Source: JBMOKU01 sp049324315 (GTDB taxonomy: Bacteria; Bacillota; Clostridia; Peptostreptococcales; Thermotaleaceae). Taken from it: a stretch of DNA of 64,000 nucleotides. How positions within the stretch are numbered: position 1 is the stretch's first letter; every line of letters begins with the position of its first letter. The notes under the pieces are model-generated. The model was not told the origin of the DNA. It ran no database searches and saw only the letters and a program-made list of their open reading frames with translations. Shown piece after piece: positions 34,947 through 43,871 of the stretch. The position numbers and the translations under genes are program-made. The stretch lies in contig JBMOKU010000009.1 of the NCBI GenBank assembly GCA_049324315.1, forward strand, positions 1-64,000, written 5' to 3'.

Positions 34947-36224
34947 GTGTCGATTGTAAAAATACCTTATTCCAAGGGCTTCATTGACTTGGAAGTATCC
35001 GATAAAAATCTATTGGCTATATTGGAATCGAAAGCCCATCATTTTAAAACGAAATATGATCAAGCGACCATTGTGAAGAAGGCTTTAGAAAACCCAATGG
35101 GGTCACCTAGATTGAAGGACCTGGCCAAAGGGAAAAAGAACATTGTCATTATTACCAGTGACCATACAAGACCGGTACCCAGTAAAATCACAATGCCATT
35201 GCTGCTGGAGGAAATTAGAAGTGGAAATCCTGACGCTGAGATTACCATATTGATTGCAACGGGGTTTCACCGCTTGACAACTTCTGAAGAAATGGCCCAA
35301 AAATTTGGAGAAGAAATCGTCAAAAACGAAAAGCTTGTCAATCATGACTGTCGTGACGAAAGCAGCTTAGTCAATGTAGGAATATTGCCCTCCGGTGGAC
35401 AATTAATCTTAAATAAATTGGCCATGGAAGCGGATCTATTAATTGCAGAAGGCTTTATTGAACCCCATTTCTTTGCCGGCTTCTCCGGTGGAAGGAAAAG
35501 TGTACTGCCTGGGGTTGCATCAGGAACGACCGTATTGGCCAACCACTGCTCCAAGTTTATCGCCAGTGAACATGCCAGAACTGGAATTTTAGAAGGAAAT
35601 CCTATTCATAAAGATATGCTCTATGCTGCTGAAGCTGCCAACCTGGCTTTTATTTTAAATGTCGTTATTGATAGTGAAAAGAAAATTATCAATGCATTTG
35701 CAGGGGATAGCGTTGTCGCCCATGAAAATGGCTGTGAATTTGTTACCGGATTGGCAAGTGTCAAAGCGCAGCCGGCGGATATTGTCATAACTTCCAATGG
35801 CGGCTATCCACTAGATCAAAATATCTATCAATCTGTAAAAGGAATGACGGCGGCAGAGGCTACGGCAAAAGAAGACGGCGTTATTATTATCGCTGCTGCA
35901 TGCAATGATGGACACGGCGGAAAAGCCTTTTATGAGACCTTCTTAGAAAACCCGACAGCACAGTCCATTATGGATAAAATTATGAAAATCCCCATGGAGA
36001 GCACGATTCCGGACCAGTGGGAGTCACAAATATTGGCAAGAATATTAATGAAGCATAAGGTAATCCTCGTTACCGATCAATGTGATCCGAAGATGGTAAC
36101 CGACATGCATATGCTGCATGCCTACACCCTTGAGGAAGCATTAAAAATGGCTTATGAAATCAAGGGCGTGGATGTAGCGGTCACGGTTGTACCCGATGGC
36201 GTATCTGTAATCGTACAAAAGTGA
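34947..36224 (+). CDS. larA: Nickel-dependent lactate racemase
   Basis: 425 residues from a GTG at 34947, chosen because AAGGAGG lies 8 nt upstream; the ATG at 34941 is only 4 nt from it. LarA signatures: TSDHTRPVP (His of the active site), GFHRLTT, EPHFFAGFSGGRKSVLPG with the Lys that binds the nickel-pincer nucleotide, NH in VLANHCSKF, and NDGHGGKAF. It interconverts D- and L-lactate so that both feed the dehydrogenase (LctF role). The cofactor-building genes larB, larC and larE are not in the window. Confidence 0.93.
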   Translation: MSIVKIPYSKGFIDLEVSDKNLLAILESKAHHFKTKYDQATIVKKALENPMGSPRLKDLAKGKKNIVIITSDHTRPVPSKITMPLLLEEIRSGNPDAEITILIATGFHRLTTSEEMAQKFGEEIVKNEKLVNHDCRDESSLVNVGILPSGGQLILNKLAMEADLLIAEGFIEPHFFAGFSGGRKSVLPGVASGTTVLANHCSKFIASEHARTGILEGNPIHKDMLYAAEAANLAFILNVVIDSEKKIINAFAGDSVVAHENGCEFVTGLASVKAQPADIVITSNGGYPLDQNIYQSVKGMTAAEATAKEDGVIIIAAACNDGHGGKAFYETFLENPTAQSIMDKIMKIPMESTIPDQWESQILARILMKHKVILVTDQCDPKMVTDMHMLHAYTLEEALKMAYEIKGVDVAVTVVPDGVSVIVQK

Positions 36225-36272
36225 AAATGTGAATGAAAAATAGCTTACAAAAATTCTGTGTATAGCACAAGT

Positions 36273-36297
36273 GTAGGGGCGCCCATTGGGCGTCCGC
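36273..36297 (+). repeat. Palindromic dispersed repeat (GCCCATTGGGC type)
   Basis: GTAGGGGCGCCCATTG then GGCGTCCGC. An identical 25-mer lies at 39776-39800, so the pcrA gene is bracketed by direct copies about 3.5 kb apart. Confidence 0.75.
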
Positions 36298-36488
36298 TTT
36301 GCTTTTTAACAGCAAATAAATAATAACCCTGCACTTACACAGCTTGTAATTCAGGTGATGCTAAAACACCAACTGAATTAAGTTTCTCTTTATCGATGAA
36401 TGAACGTGAAAATATGATATACTATGAAGGGAATATACATTCTACTTACGTAAAAAATGCAAGATCATTTTTCGAAAGGAGTAACCAT

Positions 36489-39400
36489 ATGGATTTAAGT
36501 GTTTTGAATGACAAACAGAGAGAAGCTGTTTTACATACGGAAGGGCCACTGCTGATTTTGGCAGGGGCAGGATCGGGAAAGACGAGGGTTCTTACTCACA
36601 GAATTGCCTATATGATAGATCACCTGGGTGTTCATCCGGGACAAATTTTAGCCATTACCTTTACCAATAAGGCGGCCAAAGAGATGAAGGACCGGGTAGA
36701 AGATTTACTGGGAAGGTACACCGATGTATGGGTCAGTACTTTCCATTCTGCCTGTGTTCGGATTTTGAGATATGATATTGATAAAATCGGCTATACACGG
36801 GACTTTGTCATTTATGACAGCAGCGACCAGCAGACATTGATTAAGCAATGTCTAAAGGAATTGAATATTGATGATAAGCAGTATCCTCCTTCTTACATAC
36901 AGAGCAAAATAGGACAAGCAAAGGATCAAATGCAGACACCGAAAAAATATTATGATTTTATTGGGAATGATACACACTTGATCCCAGCAGCCCAAGTTTA
37001 TGAGTTGTATCAAAAAAAGCTGAAAAAGAATAATGCTTTGGATTTTGATGATCTAATCTTTAAAACTGTTGAGTTGTTCCGAGATCATCAGGAGGTTTTA
37101 AGCTACTATCAAAGTAAATTCCAGTACATTCTAGTGGACGAATATCAGGATACCAACAAATCACAGTATTCATTGATCCGAATGCTGGCAGCAAAGCATC
37201 GAAATCTCTGTGTTGTGGGAGATGATGATCAATGTATTCCGGAAGGTATGCAAATTCATACGCCTCTAGGGAATAAAAATATTGAAGCGTTAACCGAGGA
37301 GCAGCAAATAATTTGTGCTTCAGGACATAGCAATGTTATGATAGGTGCTATTGAAAAAACAATGAAAAAAGCTTATAAGGGTCTCCTTGTAAAGATAAAA
37401 ACAAAGGCAGGAAAAGAAATAAAGGGAACACCGAATCACATTGGTTTTGCAAATATTAATCCTCAGCCTGGAATTTATTATGTATATCTAATGTATAAGA
37501 AGGGCTATGGCTATAGGATCGGTCAGACTCAAGGTGTGAGAAGTAGAAAAGGCGAAATCGTAAATGGACTAGCCGTTCGACTGAATCAAGAGCATGCGGA
37601 CAAAATGTGGATTCTAAGCGTTTGTGAAAATAAAGAAGAAGCTATTTATTTAGAACAATTTCTTTCTACAAAATATGGTATACCCACAACAGTTTTTCAT
37701 GCAAATGGAAGAAATATGGCTATGTCACAAACATATATTGATAGAATGTTCCGAGAACTCGATACAGAAAAGGCCGTTGTACAATTAATGAACGACCTGA
37801 TCGTTTTTGAAGAATATCCACATCATATACCTAATGCAGTCATACGAGGTGGATCTACACGACGAGTTATTAATATGAATGCTTTTGGTGGAAGAAAAAC
37901 AGGCAATGATTGTGGGTGGCATAGTCATAGGATTTGTCTAAATACTTCAGGTGAACAATTGAAAAGTGATTTGTCCCATGAGTTTCCCGTAAGAAGTGGA
38001 CAAAGAAACACATGGAGAATTGAAACTGAGAGAAAGGAATATGATGAAGCTGTTGCCTATGTAAAAAAAATTCAGCAGTACGAAGAAACTTTAGAAATTG
38101 TAAATAAAGCTCGATTGACTGAAGAAAAAAGTTTCTATTATATGCCTTTAGCACATATGAAACCTACAATGAGTGTACCTATTTTAGAAAATGGTAGAAT
38201 TGTAGAAGATATCATTGAAACTGTAGAATATGAAGAATATGAAGGATGGGTCTATGATTTATCCATACCGACCTATCGGCAATATATATGTGGTGGCGTA
38301 GTTGTTCATAATTCGATCTATGGTTGGAGAGGCGCAGATATTCGGAATATCCTCAGCTTTGAAGACGATTTTCCAAATGCCATGGTTGTAAAGCTGGAGC
38401 AGAATTACCGATCCATACAAAATGTATTGGATGCTGCCAATACTGTGATTAAGAATAATAAAGGACGTAAAAGTAAAAAGCTTTGGACAGCCAATAAGGA
38501 AGGCGATAAGATTGGTTACTATCGAGCCATGAATGAGCATGATGAAGGATTGTTTATCACAAATCAAATTGTGTCTATGGTGGAAACGGAAGGTAGAAAC
38601 TACGCTGAGTTCGCCATTTTGTATAGAACCAATGCCCAATCCCGAGTTATAGAAGAAATGCTGTTAAAGGCAAATATCCCATATAAAATTATAGGTGGAC
38701 ATAAATTCTATGATAGAAAAGAAATTAAGGATATCATAGCTTATCTGCGATTGATCCAAAACCCTGTGGATGATATCAGTCTTAAAAGGGTACTCAATGT
38801 GCCCAAAAGAGGGATCGGTGATCGTACCATTGACCGTATGGAGGAATATGCACGACAGACGGGAGATAGTCTTTTCGGTGTCTTGTTGAATGATGATGCC
38901 ATACAAGAATTCTCGAAAAAGGTTGTTACAGGTATTCGAGATTTTGTGCTGCTGATCAGCAAGTATGGACAGCAGAAGGAAGAAATCAGTGTAACCCAGC
39001 TCATTCGTAACGTGCTGGATGAGTCTGGATATCTAAAAGCTTTAGAAAATGAAAACACCATCGAAGCTACAACGAGAATTGAAAACCTACAGGAATTTAT
39101 TTCCGTTGCCATGGAATTTGAAAGAAATTCGGAAGTTGCTACGTTGGAGGAGTTTTTGGCCAATATTTCTCTGATGAGTGACATCGATAATATGGAAGAA
39201 GAAGAGAATGCAGTGGTATTGATGACGCTGCATAGTGCAAAAGGCTTGGAGTTTCCTGTGGTATTTATGGCTGGTATGGAGGAAGGAATTTTCCCAAGCT
39301 CCAGATCGATTATAGAGGATGAAGATGTAGAGGAAGAGCGCAGGATCTGCTATGTGGGGATTACCAGGGCACGGGAAAAGTTATTTCTTACCCATGCACT

Positions 39401-39758
39401 TATCAGGACATTATACGGTAGAACTATGTATAATGGTGTATCCAGGTTCATAGATGAAATTGATGAGCATTTACTGGATAGGGATAAGGAAGAGGTAAAA
39501 AAAGCAGAGAGACAAGCTTTGGCACCGGCTCCGGGGATTTATAGAGGTGTCCCATTAAAAGAAGCAGCAAGACCCATGGAAGTGAAAGATACGGCTTCCA
39601 TAAGACCAGGGGCGAAGGTTGCCCACGATAAGTTTGGGAAAGGGACGGTTATTTCCGTGAAGGGCAGTGGAGATACAGCGGAGCTGACGATTGCCTTTGA
39701 CAGTGCAGGTATCAAAAAGCTGGTGTTTGGATACGCACCGATAAAGATTATGGGCTAG
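36489..39758 (+). CDS. pcrA: ATP-dependent DNA helicase PcrA/UvrD with in-frame intein
   Basis: Superfamily 1A 3'-5' helicase for repair and rolling-circle replication. The ATG at 36489 has AGGAG 8 nt upstream; the frame extends to 36396 without one. The precursor has 1089 residues; removal of the intein (249-608) leaves 729, close to B. subtilis PcrA. Exteins hold all helicase motifs: AGAGSGKTR (Walker A), FTNKAAKEM, LVDEYQDTN, GDDDQ joined to SIYGWRGAD, QNYRS, TLHSAKGLE and VGITRARE. The intein interrupts motif III between Gln248 and Ser609. Without splicing the helicase should be inactive. ligA follows about 390 bp later, the usual Firmicute order. Confidence 0.95.
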   Translation: MDLSVLNDKQREAVLHTEGPLLILAGAGSGKTRVLTHRIAYMIDHLGVHPGQILAITFTNKAAKEMKDRVEDLLGRYTDVWVSTFHSACVRILRYDIDKIGYTRDFVIYDSSDQQTLIKQCLKELNIDDKQYPPSYIQSKIGQAKDQMQTPKKYYDFIGNDTHLIPAAQVYELYQKKLKKNNALDFDDLIFKTVELFRDHQEVLSYYQSKFQYILVDEYQDTNKSQYSLIRMLAAKHRNLCVVGDDDQCIPEGMQIHTPLGNKNIEALTEEQQIICASGHSNVMIGAIEKTMKKAYKGLLVKIKTKAGKEIKGTPNHIGFANINPQPGIYYVYLMYKKGYGYRIGQTQGVRSRKGEIVNGLAVRLNQEHADKMWILSVCENKEEAIYLEQFLSTKYGIPTTVFHANGRNMAMSQTYIDRMFRELDTEKAVVQLMNDLIVFEEYPHHIPNAVIRGGSTRRVINMNAFGGRKTGNDCGWHSHRICLNTSGEQLKSDLSHEFPVRSGQRNTWRIETERKEYDEAVAYVKKIQQYEETLEIVNKARLTEEKSFYYMPLAHMKPTMSVPILENGRIVEDIIETVEYEEYEGWVYDLSIPTYRQYICGGVVVHNSIYGWRGADIRNILSFEDDFPNAMVVKLEQNYRSIQNVLDAANTVIKNNKGRKSKKLWTANKEGDKIGYYRAMNEHDEGLFITNQIVSMVETEGRNYAEFAILYRTNAQSRVIEEMLLKANIPYKIIGGHKFYDRKEIKDIIAYLRLIQNPVDDISLKRVLNVPKRGIGDRTIDRMEEYARQTGDSLFGVLLNDDAIQEFSKKVVTGIRDFVLLISKYGQQKEEISVTQLIRNVLDESGYLKALENENTIEATTRIENLQEFISVAMEFERNSEVATLEEFLANISLMSDIDNMEEEENAVVLMTLHSAKGLEFPVVFMAGMEEGIFPSSRSIIEDEDVEEERRICYVGITRAREKLFLTHALIRTLYGRTMYNGVSRFIDEIDEHLLDRDKEEVKKAERQALAPAPGIYRGVPLKEAARPMEVKDTASIRPGAKVAHDKFGKGTVISVKGSGDTAELTIAFDSAGIKKLVFGYAPIKIMG
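37233..38312 (+). mobile_element. PcrA intein with GIY-YIG-like endonuclease domain
   Basis: 360 residues in frame. It begins with the nucleophile Cys (CIPEGMQIHTPLGNKNIEAL, block A), has block B GTPNHIGF, block F WVYDLSIPTYRQYICGG and block G VVVHN, with Ser as the +1 residue: all splicing residues are present. No LAGLIDADG or HNH motif is seen. Instead PGIYYVYLMYKKGYGYRIG followed by QT, then RLNQEH and EEAIYLEQFLSTKYGIP, follow the GIY-YIG nuclease order (GIY at precursor residues 328-330; the second Tyr position reads Arg-Ile-Gly; Glu in YLEQ). About 130 residues between this and block F are unassigned and may bind DNA. The helicase motif III site is a known intein insertion point. Confidence 0.85.
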
Positions 39759-39775
39759 GAGTTAGCGAGTGGGTC

Positions 39776-40078
39776 GTAGGGGCGCCCATTGGGCGTCCGC
39801 AGAAAACGATAATACTATGTTTGCAGTGCCAAGGGGACTGTTCCATCGTTTTCCTTTTAGAAGCAATGGACGCGCAATGCGCGCCCCTACAGGAAACGAT
39901 CGAACCGTTCCCATGACTCCGCTATAATAATATTAGCTAGTAGTTAACCAGTGTAGGGAACGGCCCCTGTGCCGTTCCGTTAAACTGCAATGATAATTTT
40001 TCAAACGTTGTATTTTTTGTGACAAATCTAGTGATATCATTACCCCACATACGGAACACCACGGGGGGGGTTCCCTAC
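39776..40078. repeat. Cluster of four palindromic repeats between pcrA and ligA
   Basis: In order: GTAGGGGCGCCCATTGGGCG (39776-39800); a compound element with arms GGGGACTGTTCCATCG and CGAACCGTTCCC around CGCGCAATGCGCG (39832-39920); GTAGGGAACGGCCCCTGTGC (39953-39979); and the inverse type CGGAACACCACGGGG ending TTCCCTAC (40052-40078). These fill the 393-bp gap; no gene is visible. Confidence 0.75.
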
Positions 40079-40151
40079 AGATTATATCTCATATATTTGA
40101 TATCATATTGTTCACACATCTTTAGAGCTATAAGCCGAAAGGAGGATTATA

Positions 40152-42149
40152 ATGAATAAAAAAGAGGCATCATTTAAAATAGATCAATTGAAGAAAGCCA
40201 TCAATCATCACAACTATCGTTACTATGTACTGGATGATCCGGAAATCTCTGACTATGATTACGACATGATGATGAATGAATTAATAAAATTGGAACAAGA
40301 ATACCCAGAATTTATTACTGCAGATTCGCCGACACAACGGGTAGGGGGACAGCCTTTGCCGTATTTTCAGCAGGTTGTGCACAGCGTACCAATGTTAAGT
40401 CTAGACAATTCGTACAGCCAAGAGGAATTGCGGGACTTCGACAAGCGAATTCGCAAAGCTATCGATGATGAAATCGAGTATGTTGTCGAATATAAAATTG
40501 ACGGATTGTCGGTGGCTTTAAAATATGAAAAGGGTGTCTTTATACAGGGAGCCACAAGAGGAGATGGGTCCATTGGAGAGGATATTACCCAAAATCTGCG
40601 AACGATCAAGACGATTCCTTTAAAGCTCCAAAATGAATTGGATATTGAAGTAAGGGGAGAAGTGTTTATTTCCCGGGAAAAATTTGCAGAATTAAATAAA
40701 AAACAAGAAGAAAATGAAGAAACAATTTTTGCAAATCCTAGAAATGCAGCGGCTGGATCTCTGCGTCAGCTGGATTCCAGAATTACCGCGCAGCGACCCT
40801 TGGATATCTTTATTTTTAACATCCAGACCGTGGGAAGTATGGCACTGGGAACACATACAGAAGGATTAGACTATTTGAAAAAGCTGGGTTTTAAAACTTC
40901 ACCTTATGAAGTGTGCAGAAATATTGATGAAGTCATACAAATATGCGAAAAGTGGCAGCAAAGAAGATTGGAACTTCCATTTGATATTGATGGTCTGGTA
41001 ATTAAAATCAATGATCTTCAGCAAAGGGAAGAACTGGGTATGAAATCCAAAAGCCCACGATGGGCTATTGCTTACAAGTTTCCTGCAGAACAACAAAAAA
41101 CAATGATTAAAGACATTACCGTTCAAGTGGGAAGGACCGGCGCCTTGACACCAACTGCTGAACTGGAGCCGGTTAGAGTTGCAGGTTCTGTCATTAGCCG
41201 CGCCACTTTGCACAATGAGGACTATATTCGAGAAAAAGATATTAAGATTGGTGATAAGGTCGTTATACAAAAAGCAGGAGATGTTATTCCTGAGGTTGTA
41301 AGGGTGTTGTTTGAAGAAAGAACGGGAGAAGAAATACCTTTTCTCATGCCAAAGACATGTCCGGTATGTCATGAAGAAACCATTAGACTGGAAGGCGAGG
41401 CAGTAACCCGATGTATAAATGCAGCATGTCCGGCCCAACTTCAAAGAGGAATTATTCACTTCGTTTCAAGGGATGCCATGAACATCGACGGGCTCGGCGA
41501 GTCCATTGTAACATTGCTGTTGGAACATAACCTCATTCAGGATGTGGCAGATCTATATTATTTAAAGAAGGAAAATATTGTTCCCTTAGAGAGAATGGGG
41601 GAAAAATCAGCTCAAAATCTTATAGAAGCTATCGAGAAATCGAAGGGCAACGATTTGAATCGATTAATTTTTGGTCTTGGTATCAAACTTGTAGGGGCAA
41701 GGGCAGCTCAGCTGCTGGCAAAAGCATTTGGAGACATGGAAAGATTTATGCAAGCAACCTTTGAAGAGATCACTGCTATCCCTGAGATCGGCAATAAGAT
41801 GGCGGAGAGCATCATTGCATTTTTCGCAGAGGATAAAAACCTGGAGGTTATTGGAAAGCTAAAAAATGCCGGCGTGAATATGCAGTCTCAAAAAAGGGAA
41901 GGTGCACAAAATGGTTCCTTGAAATTTCAAGGTCTAACTTTCGTCGTAACAGGAACCCTGGAGCGTTATTCTAGAAATGAAGCGAAAGAGAGGATAGAAG
42001 CCCTTGGCGGCAGAGTTTCGGGGAGTGTCAGTAAGAAAACAGATTATGTTCTTGCAGGTGCTGAGGCTGGTTCCAAGCTGGATAAAGCACAGGAACTAGG
42101 TATTAAAGTGATTGATGAGGAGACCTTTAACAATATGCTTAATGAGTAA
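40152..42149 (+). CDS. ligA: NAD-dependent DNA ligase
   Basis: 665 residues, full length. Ia domain at 1-70 (YYVLDDPEISDYDYD binds NMN), adenylation Lys115 in EYKIDGLSVA, ATRGDG and EVRGEVF motifs, OB fold, a Cys4 zinc finger (CPVCHEE...CINAACPAQ), four helix-hairpin-helix motifs (for example FGLGIKLVGARAAQLLA), and a C-terminal BRCT domain (GLTFVVTGTLERYSRNEA). It seals nicks in replication and repair. GAAAGGAGG precedes the ATG. A terminator follows. Confidence 0.97.
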   Translation: MNKKEASFKIDQLKKAINHHNYRYYVLDDPEISDYDYDMMMNELIKLEQEYPEFITADSPTQRVGGQPLPYFQQVVHSVPMLSLDNSYSQEELRDFDKRIRKAIDDEIEYVVEYKIDGLSVALKYEKGVFIQGATRGDGSIGEDITQNLRTIKTIPLKLQNELDIEVRGEVFISREKFAELNKKQEENEETIFANPRNAAAGSLRQLDSRITAQRPLDIFIFNIQTVGSMALGTHTEGLDYLKKLGFKTSPYEVCRNIDEVIQICEKWQQRRLELPFDIDGLVIKINDLQQREELGMKSKSPRWAIAYKFPAEQQKTMIKDITVQVGRTGALTPTAELEPVRVAGSVISRATLHNEDYIREKDIKIGDKVVIQKAGDVIPEVVRVLFEERTGEEIPFLMPKTCPVCHEETIRLEGEAVTRCINAACPAQLQRGIIHFVSRDAMNIDGLGESIVTLLLEHNLIQDVADLYYLKKENIVPLERMGEKSAQNLIEAIEKSKGNDLNRLIFGLGIKLVGARAAQLLAKAFGDMERFMQATFEEITAIPEIGNKMAESIIAFFAEDKNLEVIGKLKNAGVNMQSQKREGAQNGSLKFQGLTFVVTGTLERYSRNEAKERIEALGGRVSGSVSKKTDYVLAGAEAGSKLDKAQELGIKVIDEETFNNMLNE

Positions 42150-42171
42150 AAGCACATAAAAAGCAAGGATT

Positions 42172-42208
42172 GAAGATGTCATGGATTGTTGGTGGCATCT
42201 TCTTTTTG
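42172..42208 (+). terminator. Terminator after ligA
   Basis: GAAGATGTC pairs with GGCATCTTC across a 17-nt loop, followed by TTTTTG. Confidence 0.85.
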
Positions 42209-42781
42209 TATCGCTATAAAAACTGTTGTTGACGAATATATTAAAATATACAAACAAATGAAAGGAACACACATCATAATTTCATGAGAAATACAGGGAT
42301 AAAAGGACAACAAAAATTCAAAATGAGACAATGTTATGAATAAACATACATAAAAATTATAATATTTCACAATGCGAAAGATACGGGACCCGTAACAACG
42401 GAGTTTGTCGATGGATTACAAATGAGGAATTTGTTTGCGAAATTATTAAGAAAACTTAATGAATAATTTTGCATTTTTCCCTTAAATTTTTTGTCAAACG
42501 AGGTATAATGATACATTATTATCCTAAATCTAAAAATCAAAAATCATAAGAAAATTCTACAAAGTATAACAAATATTTAACTTTTTTTTTACATATAAAA
42601 AAAGTTAACAACTAGCAAGATTAAGTAATGCCAAAGAACTCAGCAATTATTACAAATTCTTAAATTAACAATTACGGCAAAAACGTTGAATCTCGTATTA
42701 AATTCCTCTATGATGAGAATAACAGTTCAAAGAAAATTTGATTAAACAAAATTATCTGAAAAATGAATCAAATAAATGGGT
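42209..42781. other. Long AT-rich region upstream of the opp operon
   Basis: About 570 bp with no coding potential. TATAAT at about 42504 and several A/T tracts suggest promoter activity for the opp operon, but no properly spaced -35/-10 pair stands out. Confidence 0.4.
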
Positions 42782-42888
42782 GAGCAATAGGACATTCAAT
42801 CATCTGGAATAATTTATTTATGATTGATTTCTATACAAATGAAATGACCTGATTGCTCGTAATTGAGGAGGTGTATGAGAGGTCATTT
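42782..42888 (+). promoter_or_regulatory. Opp leader with mutually exclusive hairpins
   Basis: Hairpin 1: GAGCAAT-AGG-CATT (42782-42796) pairs with AATG-CCT-ATTGCTC (42843-42858), enclosing CAATCAT (42797-42803) with ATGATTG (42820-42826). Hairpin 2: AAATGACCT (42842-42850) pairs perfectly with AGGTCATTT (42880-42888). Both use 42842-42850, so they exclude each other. Hairpin 2 would enclose the GAGGAGG ribosome site of the tiny leader frame at 42875. No T run follows, so control of translation or processing is more likely than termination. Confidence 0.5.
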
Positions 42889-42919
42889 ATCTTTTATCTG
42901 TTTGATTGTTATTATTTGA
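42875..42919 (+). CDS. Possible 14-residue leader peptide before oppB
   Basis: MRGHLSFICLIVII followed by TGA, with GAGGAGG immediately upstream and the second hairpin arm inside its first codons. It ends 16 bp before the oppB start. Such an arrangement could couple leader translation to oppB expression. It is too short to prove by eye. Confidence 0.35.
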   Translation: MRGHLSFICLIVII

Positions 42920-42935
42920 AAGGAGTGTGAATGTT

Positions 42936-43856
42936 ATGGGAAGATTTCTAGCTAATAGGATTGTGTCAATGTTTATCACGTTATTTTTAATTACAACCAT
43001 AACCTTTTTTCTAATGCATGCCATTCCCGGTGGCCCTTTTACTAGAGAGAAAGCGTTACCACCGGCTGTAATTAAAGCTTTAGAGGCAAAATATAATCTA
43101 GACCAGCCATTATGGAAGCAGTATGTTGATTATATCGTAGGCGTTGCAAAATTCGATTTGGGACCATCCTTCCAAAGGGTAGGTATAACCGTTAATCAGT
43201 TAATCAGAGAAGGTTTCCCTGTATCGGCAAAAGTTGGGGGATGGGCAATTCTGGTTGTTATTCTTGTGGGAGTGCCGATCGGCGTCATATCAGCCCTGAA
43301 ACAAAATACGTGGATTGACCAGGTTGTGAGATTGATTGCGACGGTAGGTGTCACGATACCAAACTTTGTTATGGGTACGATTATCATCTTTATTTTCAGT
43401 GCAAAGCTTGGCTGGCTGCCGTCCTTTGGTATAAAGAGTGCAAAGCACTACATTGGACCGGTCATCGCATTATCCGGTTTCTCGCTGTCCTTCGTGGCCC
43501 GGTTAACTCGCTCCAGTATGTTGGAGGTATTGCAGCAGGATTACATTCGTACAGCCAGAGCGAAAGGGCTGTCAGAACTTGTGGTTATTGGAAAGCATGC
43601 GCTGAAAAATGCATTGATTCCTGTTGTAACGTATATTGGACCTACGGTTGCAGTAATTCTAACAGGTTCCTTTGTTACAGAAAGAATCTTTGCCATTCCC
43701 GGTATGGGCAAGCACTTCGTAGAGAGTGTAGGTAACAGAGACTATACAGTACTTATGGGTATGACCATATTTTATGCACTTTTCCTAGTAGTCATGATCT
43801 TAATCGTAGATATTATTTACGGATTTATCGATCCAAGAATCAAAGTTGGGGAGTAG
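42936..43856 (+). CDS. oppB: Oligopeptide ABC transporter permease OppB
   Basis: 306 residues from the ATG at 42936 (AAAGGAGTG 8 nt upstream). Six membrane helices; N-terminal LANRIVSMFITLFLITTITF and FFLMHAIPGGPF are OppB/DppB hallmarks. The EAA loop is RAKGLSELVVIGKHALKNAL, which contacts the ATPases, and GSFVTERIFAIPGMGK follows. It forms the peptide channel with OppC, encoded 15 bp downstream. Confidence 0.95.
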   Translation: MGRFLANRIVSMFITLFLITTITFFLMHAIPGGPFTREKALPPAVIKALEAKYNLDQPLWKQYVDYIVGVAKFDLGPSFQRVGITVNQLIREGFPVSAKVGGWAILVVILVGVPIGVISALKQNTWIDQVVRLIATVGVTIPNFVMGTIIIFIFSAKLGWLPSFGIKSAKHYIGPVIALSGFSLSFVARLTRSSMLEVLQQDYIRTARAKGLSELVVIGKHALKNALIPVVTYIGPTVAVILTGSFVTERIFAIPGMGKHFVESVGNRDYTVLMGMTIFYALFLVVMILIVDIIYGFIDPRIKVGE

Positions 43857-43871
43857 AAGGGGGTTGGAACA

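Noticed and set aside
37233..38312. Intein nuclease as LAGLIDADG or HNH type
   Set aside because: No LAGLIDADG-like decapeptide pair or HNH Cys/His pattern could be found; GIY-YIG order fits better.
38741..39184. 147-residue antisense frame inside pcrA
   Set aside because: Opposite conserved helicase motifs; no independent support.
31323..40078. Repeats as a CRISPR array
   Set aside because: Copies are palindromic, irregularly spaced over kilobases, and lack uniform spacers or cas genes.
40899..41459. 186-residue antisense frame inside ligA
   Set aside because: Opposite the OB and zinc-finger coding region of ligase; a shadow frame.
42172..42370. 63-residue minus-strand frame after ligA
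   Set aside because: AT-rich, low-complexity hydrophobic translation overlapping the ligA terminator, without ribosome site.
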